Source: Peptococcaceae bacterium
GTDB lineage: Bacteria; Bacillota; Peptococcia; Peptococcales; Peptococcaceae
NCBI GenBank assembly: GCA_900756555.1
Contig: CAAEKP010000067.1
Coordinates: 1 to 21,491, forward strand
Direction: 5' to 3'
Length of the DNA stretch: 21,491 nucleotides
The notes below the pieces were generated by a model. The model ran no database searches. It was not told the origin of the DNA and was given only the letters and a program-made list of their open reading frames with translations. This document shows positions 7,015-15,156 of this stretch, piece after piece. Each line of letters starts with the position of its first letter. Position 1 is the stretch's first letter. The translations under genes and the position numbers were made by a program.

Positions 7015-7239
7015 ATGGAATTATTAGGTATTGCAGCTGCATTAGCTGTTGCTATCGCTACAATCGGCCCTGGTATTGGTCAGGGTTTAGCTGCTAGCAA
7101 AGCTATGGAAGCTATCGCTCGTCAGCCAGAAGCATCTGGTGATATTCGTACATCCTTAATTTTGGCTCTGGCATTTATGGAAGCACTGACAATTTACGGC
7201 TTACTGATTGCTTTCATGATCTTAGGTAAAATCCAGTAA
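7015..7239 (+). CDS. atpE: ATP synthase F0 subunit c
   Basis: Rotor-ring proteolipid of 74 residues: two membrane helices joined by the cytoplasmic RQPEASGD loop (36-43). The ion-binding carboxylate is E56 in FMEALTIYG. Sodium-type rings such as that of Ilyobacter carry a helix-1 glutamine, the glutamate, and a following serine. This protein has the glutamine (Q23 in GPGIGQG) but alanine (A57) where the serine would be. Proton coupling is therefore more likely, though not certain. The ribosome-binding site, AAGGAGGGGG, is the strongest in the operon, in line with the multi-copy need for this subunit. Hairpins lie on both sides of the gene. Confidence 0.97.
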   Translation: MELLGIAAALAVAIATIGPGIGQGLAASKAMEAIARQPEASGDIRTSLILALAFMEALTIYGLLIAFMILGKIQ

Positions 7240-7270
7240 TTACAGTTTATAATCAAATGATCACAAACAA

Positions 7271-7334
7271 GGTAATGTAAGGGTCTAAGTAGGCGATTGG
7301 GACTTGGTCCACAATCGCCTATATTAATATTACC
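7271..7334 (+). promoter_or_regulatory. Large intercistronic stem-loop between atpE and atpF
   Basis: The outer stem GGTAATGT (7271-7278) pairs with ATATTACC (7327-7334). The inner perfect stem TAGGCGATTG (7290-7299) pairs with CAATCGCCTA (7312-7321) over a 12-base loop that can pair further. No U-run follows, so a full terminator is unlikely. An RNA-stability or processing element that raises atpE yield is the best guess. The rest of the 178-base gap holds no gene. Confidence 0.65.
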
Positions 7335-7417
7335 GTGAATTAGAGAAAATGAACAGAAACACAATGTTTTAACAAATATGTATGAAAAATGACCCCGCAT
7401 GAGAGGAGGTTGTACAC

Positions 7418-7903
7418 GTGGATATTAATCCATCTACAGCTATTTTTGCGATTATTAACTTTATTGTGCTGGTAGTCGTGCTGAAAGTTTTCCTGTATAA
7501 ACCTGTCTGCAACATGCTGGACAGCCGGAAACAGGAAGTGGAAAACAACTTGAATTCCGCAGAAGAAGCAAAACTGGAAGCGCAGAAGCTGAGAGACGAA
7601 TATGCTGCACAGATTCAGAACGCTAGAGCTGAAGCGCAGGATATCATCAATCAGGCTGCAAAAATTGGCGAACAGACAAAAGCTGATATTGTAACAGAAG
7701 CTAGAGAAGAAGCTGCAAGATTGACTGCCAAAGCGCAGGACGAAATTGCACGTGAAAAAACCGAAGCTTTAAATGAAATCAGAAATGAAATTGCTGACCT
7801 GGCAGTGTTGGCTGCATCGAAAGTTGTTGGTAAAACAATTGACGTAGCAGATCATCAGAATATGGTCAATAACTTTGTCAAAGAGGTAGGGGAAGCGAAA
7901 TGA
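7418..7903 (+). CDS. atpF: ATP synthase F0 subunit b
   Basis: Peripheral stalk subunit of 161 residues: one N-terminal membrane helix (about 9-27) followed by a long charged alpha-helical, coiled-coil region rich in A, E, K and Q (about 35-140) that reaches to F1 and binds the delta subunit. The start codon is GTG, supported by AGAGGAGGT 7 bases upstream; there is no ATG nearby that would keep the membrane helix. The end overlaps atpH by four bases (ATGA), a classic coupling arrangement. Confidence 0.95.
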   Translation: MDINPSTAIFAIINFIVLVVVLKVFLYKPVCNMLDSRKQEVENNLNSAEEAKLEAQKLRDEYAAQIQNARAEAQDIINQAAKIGEQTKADIVTEAREEAARLTAKAQDEIAREKTEALNEIRNEIADLAVLAASKVVGKTIDVADHQNMVNNFVKEVGEAK

Positions 7904-8445
7904 TTAATTCAGCAGTAGCGAAACGTTACGGGCAGGCTCTCTTACAGATTGGTCAGGAACAAAACAAAATCGACAAATTTCAGGAAGACCTGAAAATGGT
8001 TGTTGATACAATTGAAAACAACGCTGAATTAAAAGATGTTTTAATCAGCCAGACCGTTAGCAACGACAAAAAGAAAGAAATTGTGAAAGGCTTGTTTGCT
8101 GCTCATGTAGAAGCAATCATTTTAAATCTGCTCTGTGTAGTCATTGACAAAACAAGAGAAGAATTTATTGCCGATATTTACACTGCTTATTGTGCGTATG
8201 CTGATGAAGTCCGCAACATTGCTTATGCTGATGTCGTTTCTGCGTATCCATTAACTGCAGAACAGGAATCTGCACTCAGTGCCCAGTTGGCAAGTATGTC
8301 CGGGAAAACCGTAAAACTGAATGTCAGCGTGGATGCAAGCTTGTTGGCGGGAATGATTGTAACATTTGGCGATAAGGTTTATGATGGCACAGTAGGTGCC
8401 CGCCTTGCCGGTATGAAAAATAAATTACATGAAGTACAGTTTTAA
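7900..8445 (+). CDS. atpH: ATP synthase F1 subunit delta
   Basis: Stator subunit of 181 residues joining the b stalk to the top of the F1 head. The N-terminal helical domain begins with SAVAKRYGQALLQIG, and the C-terminal region carries the family's GMIVTFGDKVYDGTVGARL block (about 150-170). It starts within the atpF stop (ATGA overlap), its Shine-Dalgarno GAGGTAGGGG lying in the end of atpF. Normal length; no oddities. Confidence 0.95.
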   Translation: MINSAVAKRYGQALLQIGQEQNKIDKFQEDLKMVVDTIENNAELKDVLISQTVSNDKKKEIVKGLFAAHVEAIILNLLCVVIDKTREEFIADIYTAYCAYADEVRNIAYADVVSAYPLTAEQESALSAQLASMSGKTVKLNVSVDASLLAGMIVTFGDKVYDGTVGARLAGMKNKLHEVQF

Positions 8446-8467
8446 GAGATTGGGGTGAGGGACTAAA

Positions 8468-9982
8468 ATGAATATCAGACCAGAGGAAATTAGTTCCATT
8501 CTGAAAAATCAAATCGAAAACTATGATAAAAACATAGAAGCTAGTGATATTGGTACCGTAATCGAAGTAGGTGACGGTATTGCTCGTGTTTATGGCTTAA
8601 AAGATGCGATGGTTAACGAACTGTTGGAATTCCCAGGCGGCGTGCAGGGTATGGCGCAGAACCTGGAAGAAGATAACATTGGTTGCGTAATCTTAGGCCC
8701 ATACAAACATATTAAAGAAGGCGACCCTGTAAAAAGAACAGGACGTATCGTTGAAGTTCCTGTAGGGGAAGCTTTATTGGGCCGTGTAGTAGATGCTACA
8801 GGTCAGCCAATTGACGGCAAAGGTCCTATCGTGACTGATAAATTCCGTCCTGTAGAATCCGTTGCACCTGGTGTAATTACCCGTAAAGGTGTTCATCAGC
8901 CATTGCAGACCGGTATCAAATGTATTGACGCGCTGGTGCCAATCGGCAAAGGTCAGCGTGAATTGATCATCGGTGACCGTCAGACTGGTAAAACAGCGGT
9001 AGCAATTGATGCTATCATCAACCAGAAAGGCAAAGATGTAATCTGTATTTATGTTGCTGTAGGTCAGAAAGCTTCCACCGTTGCTAACGTAGTAAGCAAA
9101 CTGGAAGAATTCGGCGCAATGGAATACAGTATCGTTGTAGCTGCGACAGCTTCTGAACCAGCTCCAATGTTATATATCGCTCCATATGCAGGTGCTGCTA
9201 TGGGTGAAGAATTTATGTTCAACGGCAAAGACGTTCTGATTGTATACGATGACCTGTCCAAACAGGCTGTTGCTTACCGTGAACTGTCCCTGCTGTTAAA
9301 ACGTCCTCCAGGACGTGAAGCTTACCCAGGGGACGTATTCTATCTGCACTCCCGTCTGCTGGAACGTGCAGCGAAACTGGAAGATGAACTGGGCGGCGGT
9401 TCCATGACTGCTCTGCCAATCATCGAAACCCAGGCTGGCGACATCAGTGCGTACATTCCTACAAACGTAATTTCCATCACTGACGGTCAGATCTTCCTGG
9501 AAGCTGACTTGTTCAATGCTGGTAACCGTCCGGCTATCAACGCCGGGGTATCTGTATCCCGTGTAGGTGGTTCTGCTCAGATTAAAGCCATGAAAAAAAT
9601 CTCTGGTAACCTGCGTCTGGACTTAGCTCAGTACAACGAACTGAAAGCATTTACCCAGTTCGGTTCTGACCTGGATGCTGCTACCAAAGCGACTCTGGAT
9701 CGTGGTGCCCGTGTAATGGAAATCCTGAAACAGGGTCAGTATGTTCCAATGCCTGTTGAAGAACAGGTAGTAGTAATTTATGCTATCTCCAAAGGTTATG
9801 CGGATGATATCGCTGTTGAAAAAATCGGCGCATTTGAAGCAGGCCTGTTGAACTTTATGAAGTCCTCCAGCTACAAAGCCAGCGTGTTAGACGTTATTGC
9901 ATCTACCGGTAAACTGGAAGGTGCAGCTGACGAAGCTCTGGTAAAAGCAATCAACGAATTCAAAGCAAGTTTCCAGGCGTAA
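8468..9982 (+). CDS. atpA: ATP synthase F1 subunit alpha
   Basis: Non-catalytic nucleotide-binding subunit of the F1 hexamer, 504 residues, full length. The Walker A motif is GDRQTGKT (169-176), Walker B region VLIVYDD (256-262), and the arginine finger R365 lies in SVSRVGGSAQ. The N-terminal beta-barrel domain and the C-terminal helical domain are complete. The start ATG has GGGGTGAGGG upstream. It lies 22 bases after atpH. Codon use looks strongly biased (many GTT, GCT, CGT and GAA codons), as expected for a highly expressed gene. Confidence 0.98.
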   Translation: MNIRPEEISSILKNQIENYDKNIEASDIGTVIEVGDGIARVYGLKDAMVNELLEFPGGVQGMAQNLEEDNIGCVILGPYKHIKEGDPVKRTGRIVEVPVGEALLGRVVDATGQPIDGKGPIVTDKFRPVESVAPGVITRKGVHQPLQTGIKCIDALVPIGKGQRELIIGDRQTGKTAVAIDAIINQKGKDVICIYVAVGQKASTVANVVSKLEEFGAMEYSIVVAATASEPAPMLYIAPYAGAAMGEEFMFNGKDVLIVYDDLSKQAVAYRELSLLLKRPPGREAYPGDVFYLHSRLLERAAKLEDELGGGSMTALPIIETQAGDISAYIPTNVISITDGQIFLEADLFNAGNRPAINAGVSVSRVGGSAQIKAMKKISGNLRLDLAQYNELKAFTQFGSDLDAATKATLDRGARVMEILKQGQYVPMPVEEQVVVIYAISKGYADDIAVEKIGAFEAGLLNFMKSSSYKASVLDVIASTGKLEGAADEALVKAINEFKASFQA

Positions 9983-10025
9983 GCTGTGAAGCAGTTTGAT
10001 TCTTCGAGAGGGTGGTGAATAAGGT

Positions 10026-10889
10026 TTGGCTAGTGGTAAGGAAATAAAACGGCGGATTCGCAGTGTCCAGAATACCGGTAAAATCACCAAAGCGATGAAA
10101 CTGGTATCTGCATCCAAACTGCGCCGTGCGCAGGGCTCTGTAGTATCTGCCCGTCCATACAAAGATAAATTAAAAGAAGTACTTTCCCGCCTTGTAGCAT
10201 CTGCTGGCGCCAGTGTCGCAGATCCATTGCTGGAAGTTCGAGAAGTAAAACGAGTTGGTTTCGTTGTTTTTGCCTCCAACAAAGGCTTAGCCGGTGGTTA
10301 TAATGCCAATATCATGAAAGAAGCGCTGGCTCAGGTACAGGCTACCGAAGCCCAGGGCTATGAAGTTGGTATCGTAGCAGTTGGCAGAAAAGCCAGAGAT
10401 TTCTTTGTAAAACGTGGTTATACCATTGATGAAGAATTCCTGGCTGTGAATGATATTCCATCTGCTACAGATGCGGATGCCATCACAAAAATGATTAAAA
10501 CCGCTTATGTAACAGGGGCTTACGATGAAGTACACATCGTATATGCGGAATTCCGCAGCGCTATGTCACAGATTCCAAAAACTGTGAAGGTGCTCCCTAT
10601 TGAAACACCGGAAAGTGAAGCTGGTGATGGACAGGATTATATCTTTGAACCATCTCCAGACGTTGTATTAAGTCAAATTCTGCCTTTATATTTAGCAAAC
10701 CAGGTATTCAGTGCATTAACAGAAGCAAAAGCAGGGGAACATGGCGCTCGTATGACCGCAATGTCCGCTGCCAGTGATAATGCCAACGCTCTGGTTGGCC
10801 GGTTGGATCTGGAATACAACCGTGCCCGTCAGGCTGCAATTACCAATGAAATTACTGAAATCGTGGGCGGTGCAAACGCACTGAACTAA
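10026..10889 (+). CDS. atpG: ATP synthase F1 subunit gamma
   Basis: Central rotor shaft of F1, 287 residues. The conserved N-terminal helix (KEIKRRIRSVQNTGKITKAM, about 5-24) and C-terminal helix (about 245-285, ending TNEITEIVGGANAL) that form the coiled-coil axle are both intact. The start is TTG, placed by the conserved MASGKEIK beginning and by AGAGGGTGGTG about 8 bases upstream; no ATG occurs before the conserved block. It lies 43 bases after atpA. Confidence 0.96.
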   Translation: MASGKEIKRRIRSVQNTGKITKAMKLVSASKLRRAQGSVVSARPYKDKLKEVLSRLVASAGASVADPLLEVREVKRVGFVVFASNKGLAGGYNANIMKEALAQVQATEAQGYEVGIVAVGRKARDFFVKRGYTIDEEFLAVNDIPSATDADAITKMIKTAYVTGAYDEVHIVYAEFRSAMSQIPKTVKVLPIETPESEAGDGQDYIFEPSPDVVLSQILPLYLANQVFSALTEAKAGEHGARMTAMSAASDNANALVGRLDLEYNRARQAAITNEITEIVGGANALN

Positions 10890-10928
10890 TATAGAAGGCA
10901 ATTATGAGATAAAGGAGGTTTACCAATC

Positions 10929-12341
10929 TTGAATAAGGGTAAAATTATTAGAATCGTTGGTCCAGTCGTTGACGTTGAGTTCACCGCTGATAATCTGCCT
11001 GCTATTTACAATGCTGTTGTAATTCGCACAGAAGACCAGGATGATAAAAATTTTGAAGTTAATCTGACATTGGAAGTAGAACAGCATCTGGGCAACAACA
11101 CTGTAAGATGCGTAGCTATGTCTTCCACAGATGGTCTGGTTCGTGGTATGGTTGCTGTTGATACTGGCAACGCTATCACTGTTTCAGTAGGCGACGCAAC
11201 TCTGGGCCGTCTGTTAAACGTAGTTGGTGACACCATTGATAATAACGGGGAAATCGCAGGTGGCGAACGTTGGGGTATCCATAGAGAAGCTCCTACTTTT
11301 GCTGAACAGAACTCCTCAAAAGAAATTCTGGAAACTGGTATCAAAGTTATTGACCTGATTTGTCCATACGTAAAAGGTGGTAAAATCGGTTTGTTCGGTG
11401 GTGCTGGTGTAGGTAAAACCGTATTAATCCAGGAACTGATTCGTAACATCGCTTACGAACACGGCGGCTACTCTGTATTCGCTGGTGTAGGGGAACGTAC
11501 CCGTGAAGGGAAAGACTTACTGGTAGAAATGACAGAATCCGGCGTTATCAACAAAACCGCCATGGTATTCGGTCAGATGAACGAACCACCAGGTGCTCGT
11601 ATGCGTATCGCTCTGACAGGGCTGACCATTGCTGAATATTTCCGTGATGTTCAGGGTCAGGACGTACTGCTGTTCATTGATAACATTTTCCGTTTCACCC
11701 AGGCTGGTTCTGAAGTATCCGCTCTGTTAGGCCGTATGCCTTCCGCAGTAGGTTATCAGCCAACACTGGCAACAGAAATGGGTTCCATGCAGGAACGTAT
11801 TACATCTACCAATAAAGGTTCTATCACATCTGTACAGGCCGTATATGTGCCAGCCGATGACTTGACTGACCCTGCTCCTGCTACAACCTTCGCTCACTTG
11901 GATGCGAAAACCGTATTAAACCGTGACATCTCTGCAAAAGGGATTTACCCGGCAGTAGACCCACTGGATTCTACTTCTCGTATTCTGGACCCACAGATTG
12001 TAGGCGAAGAACATTATGCAGTAGCCAGCGGTGTACAGCGGATTCTGCAGGAATACAAAGAACTGCAGGATATCATCTCCATCTTAGGTATGGATGAATT
12101 AACTGACGAACAGAAACTGACAGTAGCGCGTGCTCGTAAAATTGAACGTTTCCTGTCTCAGAGCTTCTTCGTTGCAGAACAGTTTACAGGCAACCCAGGT
12201 CAGTATATTCCACTGAAAGAAACCATTCGTGGCTTTAGAGAAATTCTGGATGGGAAGCATGACGATCTGCCGGAAGGTGCTTTCCTGATGGTAGGTACCA
12301 TTGAAGATGCAGTAGAAAAAGCAAAAAGTATGATGGCGTAA
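10929..12341 (+). CDS. atpD: ATP synthase F1 subunit beta
   Basis: Catalytic subunit of F1, 470 residues. Walker A is GGAGVGKT (157-164), the catalytic glutamate is in GERTREG (E189), and Walker B is LLFIDNIFRF. The DELSEED-loop equivalent reads DELTDEQ. The start codon is TTG, giving MNKGKIIRIVGPVVDVEF, with a near-perfect AGGAGGT (10914-10920) 8 bases upstream. TTG in such a highly expressed gene is offset by the strong Shine-Dalgarno. The stop overlaps the ribosome-binding site of atpC. Confidence 0.98.
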   Translation: MNKGKIIRIVGPVVDVEFTADNLPAIYNAVVIRTEDQDDKNFEVNLTLEVEQHLGNNTVRCVAMSSTDGLVRGMVAVDTGNAITVSVGDATLGRLLNVVGDTIDNNGEIAGGERWGIHREAPTFAEQNSSKEILETGIKVIDLICPYVKGGKIGLFGGAGVGKTVLIQELIRNIAYEHGGYSVFAGVGERTREGKDLLVEMTESGVINKTAMVFGQMNEPPGARMRIALTGLTIAEYFRDVQGQDVLLFIDNIFRFTQAGSEVSALLGRMPSAVGYQPTLATEMGSMQERITSTNKGSITSVQAVYVPADDLTDPAPATTFAHLDAKTVLNRDISAKGIYPAVDPLDSTSRILDPQIVGEEHYAVASGVQRILQEYKELQDIISILGMDELTDEQKLTVARARKIERFLSQSFFVAEQFTGNPGQYIPLKETIRGFREILDGKHDDLPEGAFLMVGTIEDAVEKAKSMMA

Positions 12342-12354
12342 GGGGGATTGGCAA

Positions 12355-12750
12355 ATGGCTGATAAGACCCTGAAACTTGAAGTAATTACCCCGGAACAGA
12401 TTGCGCTGCAAGATGAAAGCACATCTGTTATCGTTCCAGCAGTGGACGGTGAACTGGGCATCTGGCCAAACCACGCAGCTTTGCTGGCTGGTTTGAAACC
12501 AGGCGTAATTACCTATAAAACAGCAAAAGGTACCGAAAAACTGGTGGTTGCTGGCGGCTTCATTGAAGTATCCAACAATGTAATCAGCATTATCGCACCA
12601 GCTGCTGAAAAAAGTACCGATATTGACTTTGCGAGAGCGGAAGCTGCTAAAAAACGTGCAGAAGAACGCCTTGCCAAAAAAGAAGATATTGATATAGCAA
12701 GAGCACAGGCTGCTCTTGCGAGAGCGAATGCTCGTCTGAGCGTGCGCTAG
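12355..12750 (+). CDS. atpC: ATP synthase F1 subunit epsilon
   Basis: Central-stalk subunit of 131 residues that couples gamma to the c-ring and can inhibit ATP hydrolysis. The N-terminal beta-sandwich (1-84) contains the conserved GELGIWPNHAALLAGLKPG. The C-terminal helical hairpin carries IDFARAEAAKKRAEERL (90-106), which contains the (I/L)DxxRA motif known from ATP-binding epsilon subunits of Bacillus. A second copy of the motif, IDIARA (112-117), lies in the last helix. ATP-sensitive inhibition is therefore plausible (inference). AGGGGG upstream overlaps the atpD stop. Last gene of the operon, followed by a terminator. Confidence 0.95.
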   Translation: MADKTLKLEVITPEQIALQDESTSVIVPAVDGELGIWPNHAALLAGLKPGVITYKTAKGTEKLVVAGGFIEVSNNVISIIAPAAEKSTDIDFARAEAAKKRAEERLAKKEDIDIARAQAALARANARLSVR

Positions 12751-12773
12751 GCGAATAAAAGCTTACAAATAAG

Positions 12774-12805
12774 AGCTGCTCTCCCGCAAGGGAGGGTGGC
12801 TTTTT
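12774..12805 (+). terminator. Terminator of the ATP synthase operon
   Basis: A 12-base-pair stem (12774-12785 against 12790-12801, three G-U pairs) is closed by a GCAA tetraloop of the stable GNRA class and followed by five T. Confidence 0.85.
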
Positions 12806-12907
12806 GTATGTCTGCCAGAAATATTCTGTCGTTCTGTTTATCCCGCCGTTCATCTGCCCATACTATTGCTGACAGGATATGAAATGCAGGGAAGGGATGG
12901 AGGACAG

Positions 12908-13582
12908 ATGAAAATGAAACGGAAGGGAAAGCTGGCGTTAGTGACTGCCATGGGAATTTTGCTGAATATACTGACACCACAGCCAGTTTGTGCCGATTAT
13001 TTTACCAGCGACTTACAGCGTTTGCATTGGTTGTGCAGTGATTATCAGCTGCCGGTGCGGGGCTATGTGATAGAAGGCTGGTTTGCTCTGGAAGATAAGG
13101 CAGGTGTGCAGCGTGTATTGCAGGAACAGCTGCACTTAAAGATGGGACAGCGGCAGGGCAATCTGCTGGATGGCAGCGCGCTGAACACCAGTGTATTGCG
13201 CCGGGGACAGAAATTATATGTGGAGCTGCAGCTCATCACAGAGCAGATAGACACCGCACAGCATTACTATGCGCTGTGGCAGAGCTTTGCCGATTGCTAT
13301 CAGCCAACCCGTCCGGTAGGCGTGACAGTGATTACGCAGCTGCCGGAAGTACTGGATGATAGCGCACAGGCGCAGCTGACCGGAGAATTGCAGCACAGCC
13401 TGAGCGTGGAAGAAGGACTTGCGCAGCTGGACAGTGTGCGGCAGATTGCGGGATATTCACCGCAGTTGCAGCACAGGTTGGATATTGGCGGGCAGCTGGT
13501 GAATTATAATCTGGCCTTTCGGCAGAACGAGCAGGGAACTGTGCTGTATCTGGCTACGCCGGTGATTTATCAGCAATATTAA
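12908..13582 (+). CDS. YwmB-like exported protein (DUF1779 type)
   Basis: A 224-residue protein with an N-terminal signal peptide: basic MKMKRKGK, hydrophobic core to about residue 23, and probable cleavage after VCA at 29, so it is likely secreted to the envelope. The mature part has no catalytic motif that I can see and is rich in Q and L. Identity rests mainly on synteny, because in Bacillus subtilis ywmB lies between the atp operon and murAA, as here, and the size and export signal agree. YwmB proteins have a TATA-binding-protein-like fold of unknown function. The start at 12908 is chosen for the GGATGGAGG just upstream; ATG 12914 is also possible, and a TTG frame start at 12866 has no ribosome-binding site. 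The 12806-12907 gap shows only a weak promoter-like sequence. Confidence 0.65.
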   Translation: MKMKRKGKLALVTAMGILLNILTPQPVCADYFTSDLQRLHWLCSDYQLPVRGYVIEGWFALEDKAGVQRVLQEQLHLKMGQRQGNLLDGSALNTSVLRRGQKLYVELQLITEQIDTAQHYYALWQSFADCYQPTRPVGVTVITQLPEVLDDSAQAQLTGELQHSLSVEEGLAQLDSVRQIAGYSPQLQHRLDIGGQLVNYNLAFRQNEQGTVLYLATPVIYQQY

Positions 13583-13605
13583 CTGTATTGTTACCAATTT
13601 TTTGT

Positions 13606-13634
13606 TTGACCAATAGCGCAAAATGCGGTATTAT
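13606..13634 (+). promoter_or_regulatory. Distal murA promoter
   Basis: TTGACC (13606-13611), 17-base spacer, TATTAT (13629-13634): five of six matches at both elements. The transcript would start near 13641 and have a leader of about 168 bases before murA. Confidence 0.6.
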
Positions 13635-13716
13635 TAAAAAATAGTGTGTAAAGGTTCAAGTGAGGATAAGCTGTTACGAACATTATAAAAAAATTTGCAT
13701 ATACTATACTCATAAG

Positions 13717-13765
13717 GTACAAGAACACATATACTTTCTGGTATAATAGATGTGTATTCTTGTAC
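13717..13765 (+). repeat. Inverted repeat straddling the proximal murA promoter
   Basis: GTACAAGAACACAT (13717-13730) is mirrored by ATGTGTATTCTTGTAC (13750-13765). The only interruption is a 2-base insertion in the right arm. An inner ATAC (13731-13734) faces GTAT (13741-13744). The -10 element lies between the arms, which suggests an operator. In the longer transcript it would also fold into a hairpin. Confidence 0.6.
13739..13747 (+). promoter_or_regulatory. Proximal murA promoter, extended -10
   Basis: TGGTATAAT is a perfect extended -10 (TGnTATAAT). No good -35 is seen 17 bases upstream. The predicted start is near 13754, about 55 bases before the murA start, within the right arm of the inverted repeat. 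Confidence 0.55.
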
Positions 13766-13808
13766 AGGATGCGTGAGAGAACTACTCCTAGAGGGAGGTA
13801 AAAGGGAC

Positions 13809-15083
13809 TTGGATAAAATTATCGTAACAGGCGGGAACACTATCCACGGGGAAGTAACCATCAGTGGAGCAAAAAACGCCGTATTGCCTATTATAGTCGG
13901 AACATTATTAGCGGAAGATATCACCGTATTGCACGATGTGCCTAAACTGTCCGATGTGGCAACTATAAAAGAAGTACTGGAAATACTGGGTGCTAAAGTA
14001 AAAATTGACGGTCACACCATGACGGTAGACAGCCGTAATCTGAACAATTATAACGCGCCATATAATTATATTCAGAAGATGCGTGCCAGTGTGCTGATTA
14101 TGGGGCCGCTGCTGGCTCGTCTGGGCAAAGCAAAAATCTCCATGCCGGGTGGCTGCGCTATCGGCACCCGTCCAATCGACTTACATTTAAAAGGGCTGGA
14201 AGCATTGGGCGCTGATATTCAGATTAACCATGGCGACATGAACGCCACCGCCATCAACGGAAAATTAAAGGGCGCCAGAATTTATCTGGATTTTCCAAGC
14301 GTGGGTGCAACCGAGCATATCATGATGGCTGCGGCTACTGCCGAAGGGACAACAATTATTGAAAACGCCGCTGAGGAGCCGGAGATTGTAGATTTGGCCA
14401 ATTTCCTCAACAGCATGGGTGCTAATATTCGCGGCGCGGGTACCAACGTAATCAAAATTGACGGGGTGGAACATCTGCATGGCACCACCTACACCATTAT
14501 TCCAGACCGCATTGAAGCGGGCAGTTACATGATTGCAGCTGCTATCACCGGCGGGGATTTACTGGTGAGAAATGTGATTGTGGACCATATTAAACCATTG
14601 ATTGCCAAGCTGGAAGAGTGCGGCGTGGAAATCAGCGAGGAAGCCGGTAATTTGCGTATCATTGGCAAACAACCGCTGAAGGCAGTAGATATTAAAACTA
14701 TGCCGTATCCTGGCTTTCCAACAGATATGCAGGCTCAGTTCATGGCTTTAATGACAGTGGCGGAGGGCACCAGCGTATTTACGGAAACAGTATTTGAAAA
14801 TCGCTTTATGCACGCCGATGAATTGCGGCGTATGGGGGCAAATATCAAAATAGACGGTCGCAGCGCTATCGTGGAGGGTGTTTCACGGCTGACTGGCTGT
14901 AAAGTGAAGGCAACCGATCTGCGGGCTGGCGCGGCACTGATTATTGCGGCACTGGTGGCAGAAGGACAGACCGAAATCACTGAGCTGCATCATATTGACC
15001 GCGGCTATGAAGATTTAATCAAAAAGTTTCAGACCATCGGGGCAAACATTGTGCGCATCAACGATGAGACAGAAGCGGAATAA
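13809..15083 (+). CDS. murA: UDP-N-acetylglucosamine 1-carboxyvinyltransferase
   Basis: First committed step of peptidoglycan synthesis: transfers enolpyruvate from PEP to UDP-GlcNAc in the cytosol. It has 424 residues, normal length. K22 and N23 in SGAKNAVLP contact substrate. The catalytic cysteine C116 lies in PGGCAIGTRP, so the enzyme should be of the fosfomycin-sensitive type; resistant forms carry aspartate there. The GFPTDMQAQ block with the general-base aspartate is present. The start is TTG at 13809, giving MDKIIVTGGN as in homologues, with GAGGGAGGT and AAAGGG upstream. A GTG-type start at 13752 would add residues not found in the family. Own promoters upstream and a terminator downstream make it a separate unit. 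Confidence 0.96.
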   Translation: MDKIIVTGGNTIHGEVTISGAKNAVLPIIVGTLLAEDITVLHDVPKLSDVATIKEVLEILGAKVKIDGHTMTVDSRNLNNYNAPYNYIQKMRASVLIMGPLLARLGKAKISMPGGCAIGTRPIDLHLKGLEALGADIQINHGDMNATAINGKLKGARIYLDFPSVGATEHIMMAAATAEGTTIIENAAEEPEIVDLANFLNSMGANIRGAGTNVIKIDGVEHLHGTTYTIIPDRIEAGSYMIAAAITGGDLLVRNVIVDHIKPLIAKLEECGVEISEEAGNLRIIGKQPLKAVDIKTMPYPGFPTDMQAQFMALMTVAEGTSVFTETVFENRFMHADELRRMGANIKIDGRSAIVEGVSRLTGCKVKATDLRAGAALIIAALVAEGQTEITELHHIDRGYEDLIKKFQTIGANIVRINDETEAE

Positions 15084-15095
15084 AGATGAATGCGG

Positions 15096-15123
15096 AGAGC
15101 TGGGCAGTCGCCCGGCTCTTTTT
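15096..15123 (+). terminator. Terminator after murA
   Basis: AGAGCTGGGC (15096-15105) pairs with GCCCGGCTCT (15110-15119, one G-U pair) over a 4-base loop, followed by five T. Confidence 0.9.
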
Positions 15124-15156
15124 GTATGTGCGGGAGGTGACGTGCATCGTTAACGC

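Noticed and set aside
7271..7334. Terminator between atpE and atpF
   Set aside because: The stem is strong but no U-run follows and the operon continues with a strong ribosome-binding site; kept as an intercistronic stem-loop instead.
12808..12882. 24-codon frame after the atp terminator
   Set aside because: No ribosome-binding site, unremarkable composition, and it begins inside terminator-proximal sequence.
13676..13690. LexA-like half site ACGAACATT upstream of murA
   Set aside because: The second half (GTTCG) is absent at the required spacing.
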